Positions 42,024 through 51,517 of a stretch of DNA of 64,000 nt are shown here, in pieces (position 1 is the stretch's first letter; each line of letters starts with the position of its first letter). Where the stretch lies: NCBI RefSeq assembly GCF_000337575.1, contig NZ_AOIM01000014.1, forward strand, positions 128,162 to 192,161, in the 5' to 3' direction. A program made the translations under genes and the position numbers. This DNA is from Natrialba hulunbeirensis JCM 10989 (GTDB lineage Archaea; Halobacteriota; Halobacteria; Halobacteriales; Natrialbaceae). Under the pieces are notes generated by a model. It was given only the letters and a program-made list of their open reading frames with translations, ran no database searches and was not told the origin of the DNA.

Positions 42024-43241
42024 ATGAAAGACTTCTCCAACCAGATCACGAACCGAGCAGAACCGCGCGACGTCGAAATCACCGACATCAAATCCTGCGT
42101 CGTCGAAGGCAACTTCGAGTGGAACCTCATCAAGATCGAAACCGACGCCGGCGTCACCGGCATCGGTGAATCCTACCGCGGGGGCGGCGTCCCCGAACTC
42201 GTCGAGTACACCAAGCGCTTCCTGATCGGCGAGAATCCGCTCGACGTTCAGCGTCTCTACCGGCGCATCATCCAGGAGATGTCCGGCCACGGCGGCACCA
42301 CCGGCAAGGTCATCACCGCCGCCTCCGGCATCGAAATCGCCCTCTGGGACGCCGCCGGCAAGATCCTCGACGTCCCGGTCTACCAGCTCCTCGGCGGCAA
42401 ACTCCGCGACGAGGTTCGCATCTACTGTGACTGCCACGCCGGCGAGGCCTACGCCGTCGACGACGGCTACACCGAGTACGCCGACGCCGACGCCTACTCG
42501 CCCCAGGCCTACGCCGACGAGGCCCGCCGCGTCGTCGACATGGGCTTTACCGCCCTCAAATTCGACCTCGACGTCGAGATGGACAACGACCCGGACCCGT
42601 ACAACGGCCGGCTCAGCAACGCCGCAATCGAGCACAAACGCCAGATCGTCGAGGCCGTCCGCGAGGAAATCGGCTACGAGATCGACCTCGCCTTCGACTG
42701 CCACTGGGACTACTCCGTCGAGAGCGCGAAGCGACTCGCCTACGAACTCGAGGAGTACAATCTAATGTGGCTCGAGGACGCCGTCCCGCCGGAGAACATG
42801 GAGGCCCAGAAGGAGGTCACCAAGGCCACCCGAACGCCGGTTGCCACGGGTGAAAACCGCTTCCGCGTCTTCGAACTCTCGGACCTCATCTACGACCACG
42901 GCGTCGACATCGTCACTCCCGACCCGACCACAGTCGGCGGCCTCGGCGAAACCATGCGCATCGCCGACCGCGCCGAGGAGAACTATATCCCGCTCTCGCC
43001 GCACAACGTCTGCAGCCCCGTCGGCACGATGGCCTGTGTCCACCTCGGCGCAGCGATTCCGAACTTCGACGTACTCGAGTACCACGCGCTCGAAGTCGAC
43101 TGGTGGGACGACCTGATCCAGCGCGACGAGCCGCTGATCCAGGACGGCTACATCGAGGTGCCGGAGACGCCGGGGATCGGTGTCGAACTCGACGAGGATG
43201 TCGTCGAGGAGCACACACTCGAGGGGACCTCGGGGTTCTAG
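42024..43241 (+). CDS. Sugar-acid dehydratase of the enolase superfamily (XacD/GnaD-like)
   Basis: A 405-aa protein that closely resembles haloarchaeal D-xylonate and gluconate dehydratases. Shared blocks include VRIYCDCH, LKFDLDV, AFDCHWDYS and LEDAVPPENMEAQKEVTK. Active-site residues: K179, D225, E251, E277 and H327 (SPHNVCSPVGTMA). It removes water from an aldonic acid to give a 2-keto-3-deoxy acid. Which sugar acid is used cannot be read from the sequence. It follows the mandelate-racemase-type gene by 155 bases and precedes an MFS transporter by 64. Confidence 0.88.
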   Translation: MKDFSNQITNRAEPRDVEITDIKSCVVEGNFEWNLIKIETDAGVTGIGESYRGGGVPELVEYTKRFLIGENPLDVQRLYRRIIQEMSGHGGTTGKVITAASGIEIALWDAAGKILDVPVYQLLGGKLRDEVRIYCDCHAGEAYAVDDGYTEYADADAYSPQAYADEARRVVDMGFTALKFDLDVEMDNDPDPYNGRLSNAAIEHKRQIVEAVREEIGYEIDLAFDCHWDYSVESAKRLAYELEEYNLMWLEDAVPPENMEAQKEVTKATRTPVATGENRFRVFELSDLIYDHGVDIVTPDPTTVGGLGETMRIADRAEENYIPLSPHNVCSPVGTMACVHLGAAIPNFDVLEYHALEVDWWDDLIQRDEPLIQDGYIEVPETPGIGVELDEDVVEEHTLEGTSGF

Positions 43242-43305
43242 GGACGAGGACTCGGCACTCGAGCGAGCGGAAACTCGAACGGCAGTCTGAGCTACTGCGT
43301 ACTGT

Positions 43306-44583
43306 ATGACAGAATCACCGAACGGACACGACGACTCGGCCGACGAGACGGCCGCGACCGCAGCGCCAGCGACGGCTGCCGAGCACTGCGAGCGAGGTGA
43401 GCGAATCGATGAAACCGATGAAGCGGAGTCGACGCACCCACCGCGCTCGTACTTGCTCGGTGCTACCTCCGCCGGCTTTGGGACGGTCGCGCTTGGGCTG
43501 CTTGTCATGTCGCCGCTGTTGCCGGCGATCATCGACGACCTCTCGATCACGCCGTTTCAGGCGGGTGCCGGGCTGTCGATCATGTGGGGACTGAACGCCC
43601 TCGGACAGTATCTCGGTGGTCGGGTCTCGGACGTACTCGGACGGCATCCGGTGCTCGTGTTCGGCCTCCTCGGTCTCGTCGCAGGCGTGCTCGTCGTCAC
43701 CGTGTCGGCGACGTTCCTCGGTTACCTCGTCGGTGTCGCGTTCCTCGGGCTGTTCTCGGGGACGTATCCGGCGACAGGGTTTACGCACCTCTCGGAACTC
43801 TACGCCGGCGAGCAGGGCAAAGCGTTCGGTATCTACACCAGCTTCTGGGACATTGGCGGCGGGCTCTCTGCAGGGCTCGCGACGGTTGCACTCGCGACTG
43901 GTAACTGGCGGCTGGCGTTTCCGCCGATCATCGTGCTGGCAGTGGCTGTTGCGCTGGTGCTTCACTCCTGGCGGGACGAACCGTACAACATAGAGCGCGT
44001 GCAGTTCGACTTCCGCGCGACGGTGTCGCGGGCGCTCGTCGGCCCGGAACAGAAGTTGCTCGTCCTGTCGTTCTGCCTGTTCATGCTCACCTGGCAGGGT
44101 GCAGTGAGCTTCCTGCCGACGTTTCTGCAGGTCGAGAAGGGGCTTCCAGCCGGAATTGCGGCGAGCGCGTTCGCCTCGCTGTTCGTCATCGGTATGCTCG
44201 TCAAACCGGTGTCGGGCAACCTCGGCGACCGCTTCGGACGGCTCAGAGCGGCACTGTGCTCGGTCGCGATCGGAACCGTCGGGTTGCTCGCCCTCTCCAT
44301 CGTGCAGTCGACCGCTTGGATCCTCGTCGGCGTCGCCATCTTCGCGGTCGGCCTGATGTCGTTCACACCGCCGATGCTCGCATACGTGATGGCTCGCCTG
44401 CCCGATGCGAACGCTGGCGGTGATATCGGCGGATTCCGGACAGTCTACATGGGCGTCGGAAGCGTTGGCCCTGCGTACGTGGGGCTACTGGCTGACGTAG
44501 CGACGTACGGCGTCGCGTTCGCCGGTCTGATGCTCGCGTTGCTCGCAAGCGCCGCGACGATTCTAGTCGCGTTCCGATACTGA
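43306..44583 (+). CDS. MFS transporter
   Basis: A 425-aa major facilitator protein. After an acidic Ala/Thr-rich N-terminal tail of about 45 residues come 12 hydrophobic segments. The motif-A loop is GGRVSDVLGRHPV between helices 2 and 3, with a second copy GNLGDRFGRLRAAL in the C-terminal half. It lies directly after the XacD-like dehydratase, so it may import the sugar acid or export a product. No substrate can be assigned from motifs. Confidence 0.88.
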   Translation: MTESPNGHDDSADETAATAAPATAAEHCERGERIDETDEAESTHPPRSYLLGATSAGFGTVALGLLVMSPLLPAIIDDLSITPFQAGAGLSIMWGLNALGQYLGGRVSDVLGRHPVLVFGLLGLVAGVLVVTVSATFLGYLVGVAFLGLFSGTYPATGFTHLSELYAGEQGKAFGIYTSFWDIGGGLSAGLATVALATGNWRLAFPPIIVLAVAVALVLHSWRDEPYNIERVQFDFRATVSRALVGPEQKLLVLSFCLFMLTWQGAVSFLPTFLQVEKGLPAGIAASAFASLFVIGMLVKPVSGNLGDRFGRLRAALCSVAIGTVGLLALSIVQSTAWILVGVAIFAVGLMSFTPPMLAYVMARLPDANAGGDIGGFRTVYMGVGSVGPAYVGLLADVATYGVAFAGLMLALLASAATILVAFRY

Positions 44584-44718
44584 ACGGAACTGAACCGAAC
44601 GCCCCGGTGCGCGAACGCCGGCGGTCCCGTGTAGTCTCACCCTACCCACCAGCCACAGCACCGTGTGGTGTGCTCGCAAAACGAATGGATTTAACATCGA
44701 CCGCACTATAGCTCACGT

Positions 44719-44904
44719 ATGGCTTCAGACGAGACGATCGGAACGCGGCTTGTCAACACACTCGACGATCTTCACCAGCGCTACGACAACGCTGCCGACG
44801 GCGTCCGAACGTACATTCCAACCCTCGTCACGATCACCGAACTCATCCTCGCCGTCGGACTGTTCGCGATGCTCGCCTACTGGCTCGTCCTGTACCTCGG
44901 CTGA
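44719..44904 (+). CDS. Small single-helix membrane protein
   Basis: A 61-aa protein with a 35-residue soluble amphipathic start (MASDETIGTRLVNTLDDLHQ) and one hydrophobic segment (about residues 36-60). Its ATG follows the TATA-like GGATTTAACATC by about 28 bases, giving a leaderless transcript. It sits between the MFS carrier and the CoA-transferase. The following 220 bases (44905-45124) show no gene. Confidence 0.7.
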   Translation: MASDETIGTRLVNTLDDLHQRYDNAADGVRTYIPTLVTITELILAVGLFAMLAYWLVLYLG

Positions 44905-45124
44905 TCGACGCAGCAGACACCGGCTTCGTCGTCGCTCTTCTCACCTCGTGGTAGCCCCGCCACAACACGGCCAGTCCCGACACGACTCCCACCAGCACCG
45001 CCTCTGGCCACGTCGTCTACACACCGTCCGAACACCATCCGAGTTTCCGCCCACCGTTCGAGTACCCTCCACGTCCCTTCCGAGAACGGAGCGCTCATTA
45101 CGTGTGAGAACACCATCCAAGACG

Positions 45125-46333
45125 ATGGCACCCCCGACGTCGACACCGACCGCGGCACCGAACGCGAACACGCCACTCGAGGGCGTCCGCGTCATCGACT
45201 GTACGCAGATGCTCTCGGGTCCGTTCGCGACCCAGCTCCTGGCGGACATGGGCGCAGAGGTCATCAAAATCGAACGCCCCACACGCGGGGACATCACGCG
45301 AAGCGTCGGCCCCGAGATCGGCGACTCGGGGATCACCGCCTACTTCGCCTCGCTCAACCGGGGCAAACAGAGCATCGAACTCAACATGGCCTCCGAGGAG
45401 GGCGCGGCCGCACTCGAGTCCCTCGCGGAGAGCGCGGACGTGCTCATCGAGAACTACCGGCCCGGCACGATGGAGAAGTGGGGGTTGGGCTACGAAGACC
45501 TCCGCGAAGTCAACGAGGATCTGGTCTACTGTTCGATCTCGGGCTTTCTCGCGGGGCCGTACCGCGATATGCCGGCGTTCGACATGGTCGTGCAGGCGCT
45601 CGGGGGCAGCATGAGCATTACCGGGCAGGCGGATGGCCCGCCGGCGCGGCCGGGGATTCCGATCGGCGACATCTGCGCCGGTATGTACGCCGTCATCGGC
45701 ATCACGACGGCGCTGTACAACGACGAGGGCCAGTACATCGACGTGCCGATGTTCGAGGGGCTGGTCTCCTGGCTGACAGAGCGCGCCGGTCGCACGTTCG
45801 TCACCGAGGAGCCGTACCCCCGTCAGGGAACCGTCCACCCCTCGCTGGCACCGTATCGCACCTTCGAGACCGCAGACGGCTGGTTCGCCGTCGCGATCGG
45901 CAGCGACGACACCTGGACCGGGTTCTGTGAGGCCATCGATCGTCCCGACCTCGCGGACGACGACCGCTTTACCGTCAACAATGATCGCGTCGCCAACCGG
46001 GACGCGCTGACGACCGAACTCGAGCCGATCTTCGCGAACCGAACGAACGACGAGTGGTTCGACCTGTTCCGCGACCAGGGCCTCCCAGGGGCACCCGTCC
46101 AGAACACCGTCGACGTCTTCGAAGACGAGCACCTCAAAGAGAGCGGCACGCTCGACGATCTCACGATCGACGGCGTCGACCTTCCGTTCCCGCTCTGTCC
46201 GATCGAGTTCTCCGGATCGACGACCCGTTCGGGCCACGAGCCACCACAGCTCGGCGAGCACACCGAGCCGGTGCTCTCGAGTGTCCTCTCTGCTGATGCA
46301 CTCACAGCCGTCCGCAGCGGGTCCGAGAACTAA
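45125..46333 (+). CDS. Family III CoA-transferase (CaiB/BaiF type)
   Basis: A 402-aa enzyme. It begins LEGVRVIDCTQMLSGPFATQ and continues with LLADMGAEVIKIERPTRGD, both family signatures. The catalytic Asp is probably in PAFDMVVQALGG, followed by GIPIGDICAGMYAVIGI and the C-terminal TRSGHEPPQLGEHT. It moves CoA between carboxylic acids (formyl, succinyl, mesaconyl or similar). It directly precedes a TAXI-type uptake system and a 2-hydroxyacid dehydrogenase, so the imported acid is plausibly activated here. The ATG at 45125 fits the family N-terminus; earlier in-frame sequence looks non-coding. Confidence 0.9.
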   Translation: MAPPTSTPTAAPNANTPLEGVRVIDCTQMLSGPFATQLLADMGAEVIKIERPTRGDITRSVGPEIGDSGITAYFASLNRGKQSIELNMASEEGAAALESLAESADVLIENYRPGTMEKWGLGYEDLREVNEDLVYCSISGFLAGPYRDMPAFDMVVQALGGSMSITGQADGPPARPGIPIGDICAGMYAVIGITTALYNDEGQYIDVPMFEGLVSWLTERAGRTFVTEEPYPRQGTVHPSLAPYRTFETADGWFAVAIGSDDTWTGFCEAIDRPDLADDDRFTVNNDRVANRDALTTELEPIFANRTNDEWFDLFRDQGLPGAPVQNTVDVFEDEHLKESGTLDDLTIDGVDLPFPLCPIEFSGSTTRSGHEPPQLGEHTEPVLSSVLSADALTAVRSGSEN

Positions 46334-46727
46334 TTTCCTCCACACTCAACTGATAGAGCGAACGCACGCGGTGGCGTTCAATCGTTCAGCAATTCTGGTT
46401 CGAACGCCGTGACCGGAGCCCAACGACCGTTCGCCGCGGGGTGTGTTCTCTACCGAGTGAATCGATGAGTACGTGATCGTCCTGTGAGACAAATAGTCAC
46501 GTCATCACAATACTGAATAATAGTTATATACAACGCCACGTATAAAATCCGTCAATAGCGAACAAGGATTTAAAATATCGACATTCATCGGATAAGATGT
46601 AGATAGCCTCCGACAGCGTGTTAAATCAACAATTTTCCGACCGAATCCGACATTTCTATATCCATATTATGATACGTTATATACTACCAAAGATTATATA
46701 CGATGTAAGATCTATGGTTGAGTTACC
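46334..46727 (+). promoter_or_regulatory. AT-rich promoter region of the TAXI/TRAP operon
   Basis: A 394-base gap without a gene, much richer in AT than its surroundings. The motif TTATATAC appears three times: 46524-46531, 46677-46684 and 46694-46701. The last copy is about 30 bases before the ATG at 46728 and can act as TATA box. The pair 17 bases apart could also be a tandem regulator site. Confidence 0.55.
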
Positions 46728-47780
46728 ATGTCTACTGGTAACACCAGCCGGCGGCGTGTCCTACAGAGCGGTGCAGCGATCGGGGCACTCGCCTTAGCGG
46801 GTTGTATGGGTGATGACGACGGAAACACTGTTCGAATGGGTACCTCTGCTGGCGGGACGATGGACGTCGGCCTCGGGTTCGAACAGGCTGTCTCCGACCA
46901 CGGGGAGGATGTTGAGTACTCGACGGTCGAGAGTCCGGGCTACGTCGGGACGACCTACCGGATGAACGAGGGGCAGGTCGACGGCGGAATCGTCGACACC
47001 AACACTATGTCGAAAGCGATGGGGAGTGACGACATGTTCGCCGACGATCCGGTGGATACGATTCCGTGGCAGGGCTTTCTGGCGTTCCCCTACAGCATCT
47101 ACGTCGTTGCTCGCGAAGACACCGATATCGAAACGTTCGACGACCTCGCGGGCGCAAATGTCTATCCTGCCGAGCCGGGCTACTCGACCCGTGCAACGAC
47201 GCTCGACGTCTGGTCGATGCCACAGGTCGAGGATGTCTACGAGGAGATGGAAATCGTCGACATGGACGTCGACGACGCACCCGGTGCAATGGAGGAAGGG
47301 AACATCGACGCCGCAATCGCATACGGGACGCCGGGCGTCGGCAACACCGGCTTCGTCGTCGAGTACGACGCGCGAACTGACGTCCGCTACGTCGAGCACA
47401 CGGACGCACTCGTCGAAGCGATCGAGGAGTACCCCGGTGCTGGCCTCTCGCGATACGACGACGTCGAAGACGACTTCAACTGGGATCAGGACATTGGCGC
47501 CGACGAGGTCGCCTCCTGGGACCTCGAAGTGACGTTTACGTTCCATCACGACACGCCTGCAGAGCAGGTCTACGAACTCACCCGAATCGCTCACGAGCAC
47601 GGTGATACGGCACGAGATGCCGAGCCACGATTCGTTCCGGAAGACCTCGACGCAATGACGTCGGCGGCCATCGACGACTACCCATGGCACCCTGGTGCAG
47701 CCGAGTACTACCAGGATAACGACGCCTGGAACGACGATTGGGTCATCGGTGACCCCGACGAAGCCGGTAACTACAACTAA
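46728..47780 (+). CDS. TAXI-family TRAP transporter substrate-binding lipoprotein
   Basis: A 350-aa solute receptor. The N-terminus RRRVLQSGAAIGALALAGC carries a Tat motif and a lipobox (LAGC; the Cys near residue 26 would be lipid-anchored). The mature part starts with VRMGTSAGGTMDVG, and LAGANVYPAEPGYSTRATT and NIDAAIAYGTPG show the TAXI (NMT1-like) fold. It binds a small acid outside the cell and hands it to the fused permease encoded 53 bases downstream. The family includes glutamate and dicarboxylate binders; the ligand here is unknown. Confidence 0.9.
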   Translation: MSTGNTSRRRVLQSGAAIGALALAGCMGDDDGNTVRMGTSAGGTMDVGLGFEQAVSDHGEDVEYSTVESPGYVGTTYRMNEGQVDGGIVDTNTMSKAMGSDDMFADDPVDTIPWQGFLAFPYSIYVVAREDTDIETFDDLAGANVYPAEPGYSTRATTLDVWSMPQVEDVYEEMEIVDMDVDDAPGAMEEGNIDAAIAYGTPGVGNTGFVVEYDARTDVRYVEHTDALVEAIEEYPGAGLSRYDDVEDDFNWDQDIGADEVASWDLEVTFTFHHDTPAEQVYELTRIAHEHGDTARDAEPRFVPEDLDAMTSAAIDDYPWHPGAAEYYQDNDAWNDDWVIGDPDEAGNYN

Positions 47781-47833
47781 CGCCGTTCTCGAGACGGTTT
47801 TTATACCGAATAAACGCAGAACTTACAGAAAGA

Positions 47834-49909
47834 ATGAGTACAAATACGAAATCGCTAACCGACTTCCAGGACACCACGATACGCTCTATCAACAACGCGA
47901 TTACCGTTGGTGCAGTCATATTCTGGGTGGCGATCCTCGTCTGGGCGTACACGCAGTCGATGACTCGCGCCCGGTTCGCCGTCGTCTTCCTCGGTGGGAT
48001 CCTCTTCCTCTACATCCTCAACGAGGCTACGGAGTCGATCGCAGACGAGGACTATATTGACCTCCTGATACTGGCGGCCTGTGCGAGCGTGATGATCGTC
48101 GCCTGTGCGTACCTGTTCACCAACTTCGAAGACGTCTACATCAACCGACAGGGCTGGGCGCTCGAGCACGAGTACCATCTGGCCTGGATGGTCGTCGCGG
48201 TCATCCTCTATCTGACCTGGCGATCCTATGGCAAGGTCTTCCTCGGACTCGTCGGTGGTGCAATGCTGTACGCCCTGTTCGGCCAGGTCACGCCGGGCAT
48301 CTTCAGCCACGCCGGCATCAACTCGGAGTACATGCTCCAGGTGTTGATCACCGACCTCGCCGGGTTCTTCGGCTCGCTGACCCAGCTCACCGCCGCACTG
48401 ATCGCCCCGTTCCTCCTCTATGCCGGCCTCCTGTTCGCCTACGGTGCGTTCGATCTCATCCTCCGAATGGCGATCGTGAGCGCGAAGTACATCGAATCCG
48501 GCGTCGCCCAGACCGCCGTCCTCGCCAGCGCGATTATCGGCTCGGTCAACGGTAGCTACGCCGCAAACGCCGGTATGACGGGATCGTTCACCATCCCGAC
48601 GATGATGGACAGCGGCCTCCGTCCACGAACCGCCGCGGCAATCGAAGGCACTGCATCGACCTCCGGACAGGTCCTCCCGCCAGTGATGGGCGCATCCGCG
48701 TTCGTCATGGCCTCCTTCCTCGGTATCGCCTACGTCGACGTCATCGTCGCCGGCCTCCTCCCCGCTGCGATTCTCGTCGCCAGTATCGTCGTCGCCGTCC
48801 ACTACACCTCGATCCGCGAGGTCAGCAGCCAGGATCTCGAGTTCGACGATCTGTTCGAGGAGCGACTCTCGCGCACGGACAAAATCGTCGAAGGAATCCG
48901 CTTTGGTATTCCGTTCGCAGTCCTGATCACCATGCTCGGCGTCCTGCAGTGGACCGTGCCGACGTCTGCGTTCTGGACCGTCATCTCGATGGTCGTTCTC
49001 GGTATCGGGACCCCCGTCCTGCAGTCGCTCTATCTGACCGCAACGGGCAAGGAGTCCACGAAGGTCCAACTCGACGACTCGTGGTCGACGGGGTCCATTC
49101 GACCCGCGTTCCGCTCGGTTCGCGAGTACCGCGTCGTCGACGCGTTCGTCACCGAGTTCTGGAACACCGTCGGCGGCTTCCGCCGCGGTGCGATCATCCT
49201 CGCACCGATCGCCATCATCCTGGCCGCCGTCAACGGCGTCGTCGACCTGCTGATGGTCACCGGCGTCCCCTCGAAGATCGCGCTGATGTTGATGGACATC
49301 TCCGGTGGTGTCCTGTTGATCGCCGTCATCCTCGGCATGCTCGTCTGCGTCGTGATGGGCGTCGGCATGCCGACGGTCGCCGCGTACGTCATCACCTCGA
49401 CGCTCGTGGCACCGGCGTTCGTCAACGACTTCGGCGTGCCCGAACTGGCCGCCCACTACATGGTGTTCTACGCCGCCGTCATGGCCGGCGTCACCCCGCC
49501 GGTGGCGATCGCAGTCGTCGTCGCCTCCGGGATCGCGGAGTCGAACTTCTGGGAGACCTGCGCGACGGCGATGACCATCGCCGCACCGCTTTTCGTCCTC
49601 CCGCTGTCGTTCATCTACCACCCGGAGATCGTCTCGACCGAGATCGGGACCCAGTCGCTGATCGCGGCGAGTGCTATCCTGCTCGGCGCGATCACCATGA
49701 TCTACGGCCTCAACTACCCGTTCCGGCTCGATCGTCGGTACAAGATCCCGATACGCTTCGGGCTGTTCTGGCTCGGCGCGTTCATCATGGTCTACCCGGA
49801 CCTGATCGGCCAACTCGCCGGCATCGCGATCTTCGTCGCGATCTTCTTCACTGAGAAGTACGTCTCGAGTGACCAGCCGGTTCCGGGCGGCTCGAGTACC
49901 AGTCGGTAA
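47834..49909 (+). CDS. TRAP transporter fused permease (4TM-12TM)
   Basis: A 691-aa protein with some 16-18 hydrophobic segments. Signatures include GVAQTAVLASAIIGSVNGSY, VLPPVMGASAFVMASFLGI and GVGMPTVAAYVITSTL with GVTPPVAIAVVVASGIA, the repeated re-entrant hairpin motifs of the large DctM subunit. The first four helices correspond to DctQ. It works with the lipoprotein just upstream, powered by sodium or proton gradients. This fused form is usual for TAXI systems. Confidence 0.93.
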   Translation: MSTNTKSLTDFQDTTIRSINNAITVGAVIFWVAILVWAYTQSMTRARFAVVFLGGILFLYILNEATESIADEDYIDLLILAACASVMIVACAYLFTNFEDVYINRQGWALEHEYHLAWMVVAVILYLTWRSYGKVFLGLVGGAMLYALFGQVTPGIFSHAGINSEYMLQVLITDLAGFFGSLTQLTAALIAPFLLYAGLLFAYGAFDLILRMAIVSAKYIESGVAQTAVLASAIIGSVNGSYAANAGMTGSFTIPTMMDSGLRPRTAAAIEGTASTSGQVLPPVMGASAFVMASFLGIAYVDVIVAGLLPAAILVASIVVAVHYTSIREVSSQDLEFDDLFEERLSRTDKIVEGIRFGIPFAVLITMLGVLQWTVPTSAFWTVISMVVLGIGTPVLQSLYLTATGKESTKVQLDDSWSTGSIRPAFRSVREYRVVDAFVTEFWNTVGGFRRGAIILAPIAIILAAVNGVVDLLMVTGVPSKIALMLMDISGGVLLIAVILGMLVCVVMGVGMPTVAAYVITSTLVAPAFVNDFGVPELAAHYMVFYAAVMAGVTPPVAIAVVVASGIAESNFWETCATAMTIAAPLFVLPLSFIYHPEIVSTEIGTQSLIAASAILLGAITMIYGLNYPFRLDRRYKIPIRFGLFWLGAFIMVYPDLIGQLAGIAIFVAIFFTEKYVSSDQPVPGGSSTSR

Positions 49910-50094
49910 CGCCACGTCTCTCAGTTCTTCGGCTTCTCGCGTCTCGATTCTTTATCACCTTCTCGCGCGACGTGATATGCGGTGTACGATCACCGCTTCT
50001 TTTCGAGCACCTGTGCCCGAGACGACACAGTCGGTCACGGCCCCTGTTTGCACCGACCACATGCTATTTCCGCCTGAGCGCACCACATTGGCAT

Positions 50095-51108
50095 ATGTCA
50101 GACCCGGACGCAGACCCAGCCGTAGCCGACGGTGAGCCTGCAGAAACAGACGAACAATCGCAGTGGCACGTCCTCCTTCCCGCAACGATCGACCCCGCTG
50201 GACCAGCGCTACTCGAGGAGTTCGCGACGACAACCCACATCGACGAGTTCGACGACCACGAGCACCTCCTCGCCACCGCCGACCAGTTCGACGCCGTCGT
50301 CACCCGTATCGAACGGCTCGACGCCAAGTTCATCGGCCGCGCTTCGAACCTGAAACACATCTCCAAACACGGCGTGGGTTACGACAACATCGATGTCGCC
50401 GCCGCCAGCGACAACGGCGTCGTCGTCACCAACACGCCCGGGGTCAACTCCCGCGCCGTCGCCGAACACGCCATCACGCTCATGCTCGCCGTCCGCCGTC
50501 GCCTTCTCGGCGCTGATCGGCGCCTCCGCAACGGCGAGTGGGAGGGCCACGGCACCACCGACGAACTGCGCGACGACACCATCGGTCTCTTCGGCTGTGG
50601 CGACATCGCCCGCATCGTCGCCGACCTCGCTACCGGCCTCGGCATGACCTGTCTCACCTACGATCCCTACGTCGACGAGGAGACACTACCCGACTCTATC
50701 TCAGCGGTCGACTCACTCGAGTCCCTGCTCGATCGCGCGGACGTGCTCTCGATCCACACCCCGCTGACGCCCGAAACGCGACACGCCATCTCGCACGATG
50801 AACTCGAGCACCTATCGTCGTCAGGCATCCTGATAAACACCGCTCGTGCCGAGGTCGTCGACCGCGACGCGCTAGCGGACGCACTCGAGTCCGACGCCAT
50901 CGCCGGGGCAGGGATCGATGTCTTCGAGGCGGAGCCGCCGACGACGGAGGGGCCGCTGTTCGAGCACGAGAACGTAATTCTCACGCCGCATATCGGCGCG
51001 CAGACCACAGAGTCGTTGCGAAACATGAGCCTCGAGGCGGCGGAAAACGTCAAATCCGTCTTCGAGGGTGAACTGCCGGCGACGACGATCAACGACGTGT
51101 CGCTGTGA
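50095..51108 (+). CDS. D-2-hydroxyacid dehydrogenase family protein
   Basis: A 337-aa NAD-dependent enzyme. Dinucleotide loop GLFGCGDIARIVADLATGLG, catalytic Arg in NTARAEVVDR, Glu in GIDVFEAEPP and His in ILTPHIGAQTTESL. The pattern matches phosphoglycerate, glyoxylate and lactate dehydrogenases of the family. Coming after the CoA-transferase and TAXI/TRAP genes it may reduce or oxidise the transported hydroxyacid or keto acid. ATG at 50095 gives a short acidic N-terminal tail (SDPDADPAVADGE). Confidence 0.88.
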   Translation: MSDPDADPAVADGEPAETDEQSQWHVLLPATIDPAGPALLEEFATTTHIDEFDDHEHLLATADQFDAVVTRIERLDAKFIGRASNLKHISKHGVGYDNIDVAAASDNGVVVTNTPGVNSRAVAEHAITLMLAVRRRLLGADRRLRNGEWEGHGTTDELRDDTIGLFGCGDIARIVADLATGLGMTCLTYDPYVDEETLPDSISAVDSLESLLDRADVLSIHTPLTPETRHAISHDELEHLSSSGILINTARAEVVDRDALADALESDAIAGAGIDVFEAEPPTTEGPLFEHENVILTPHIGAQTTESLRNMSLEAAENVKSVFEGELPATTINDVSL

Positions 51109-51517
51109 GTGTTGCGGTGTCGTCACGGGAAAGTATGAGACGACTTGACAGCGGAATCGCAGTCGATCAAAACACCGACTCGACGACGAATCTGGGATGT
51201 ACTCGAGTAGCCTCCCACCGGTCAGTTCCTGAATGTAAGGAGACACAGAGGAAACCGAATAGGTAACAGAGGTGGTCGTATACTCTCCACTCGTCACTGG
51301 AATCACAGTAACCGCCCCATATGTGACTTTAGAACGTTGTGGTGGCGTTTTCTTCGACCGTACTCGGGTTCCACGCTGTCGGAGATGCTATAAGTAAGAA
51401 GGTGAGAGATGCAACCGTTGTGTTCTTTTGGCGCCTGTTTCGTGATATAGTTGCGTAACCGATCAGAAGGGGTTCTATGTGATATGTCTGAAAGAGAGCT
51501 ATCTTCTAAAAGTGAAA
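51109..51517. other. 409-base gap without a gene
   Basis: Gap between the convergent hydroxyacid dehydrogenase and acyl-CoA mutase genes. A mix of GC-rich and AT-richer stretches; no supported frame, repeat or RNA was seen. Confidence 0.5.

Noticed and set aside
47855..49915. 686-aa minus-strand open frame opposite the TRAP permease
   Set aside because: It mirrors the permease codons; the product is almost only Asp/Arg/Glu/Gly with no fold, as expected opposite a GC-rich membrane gene.
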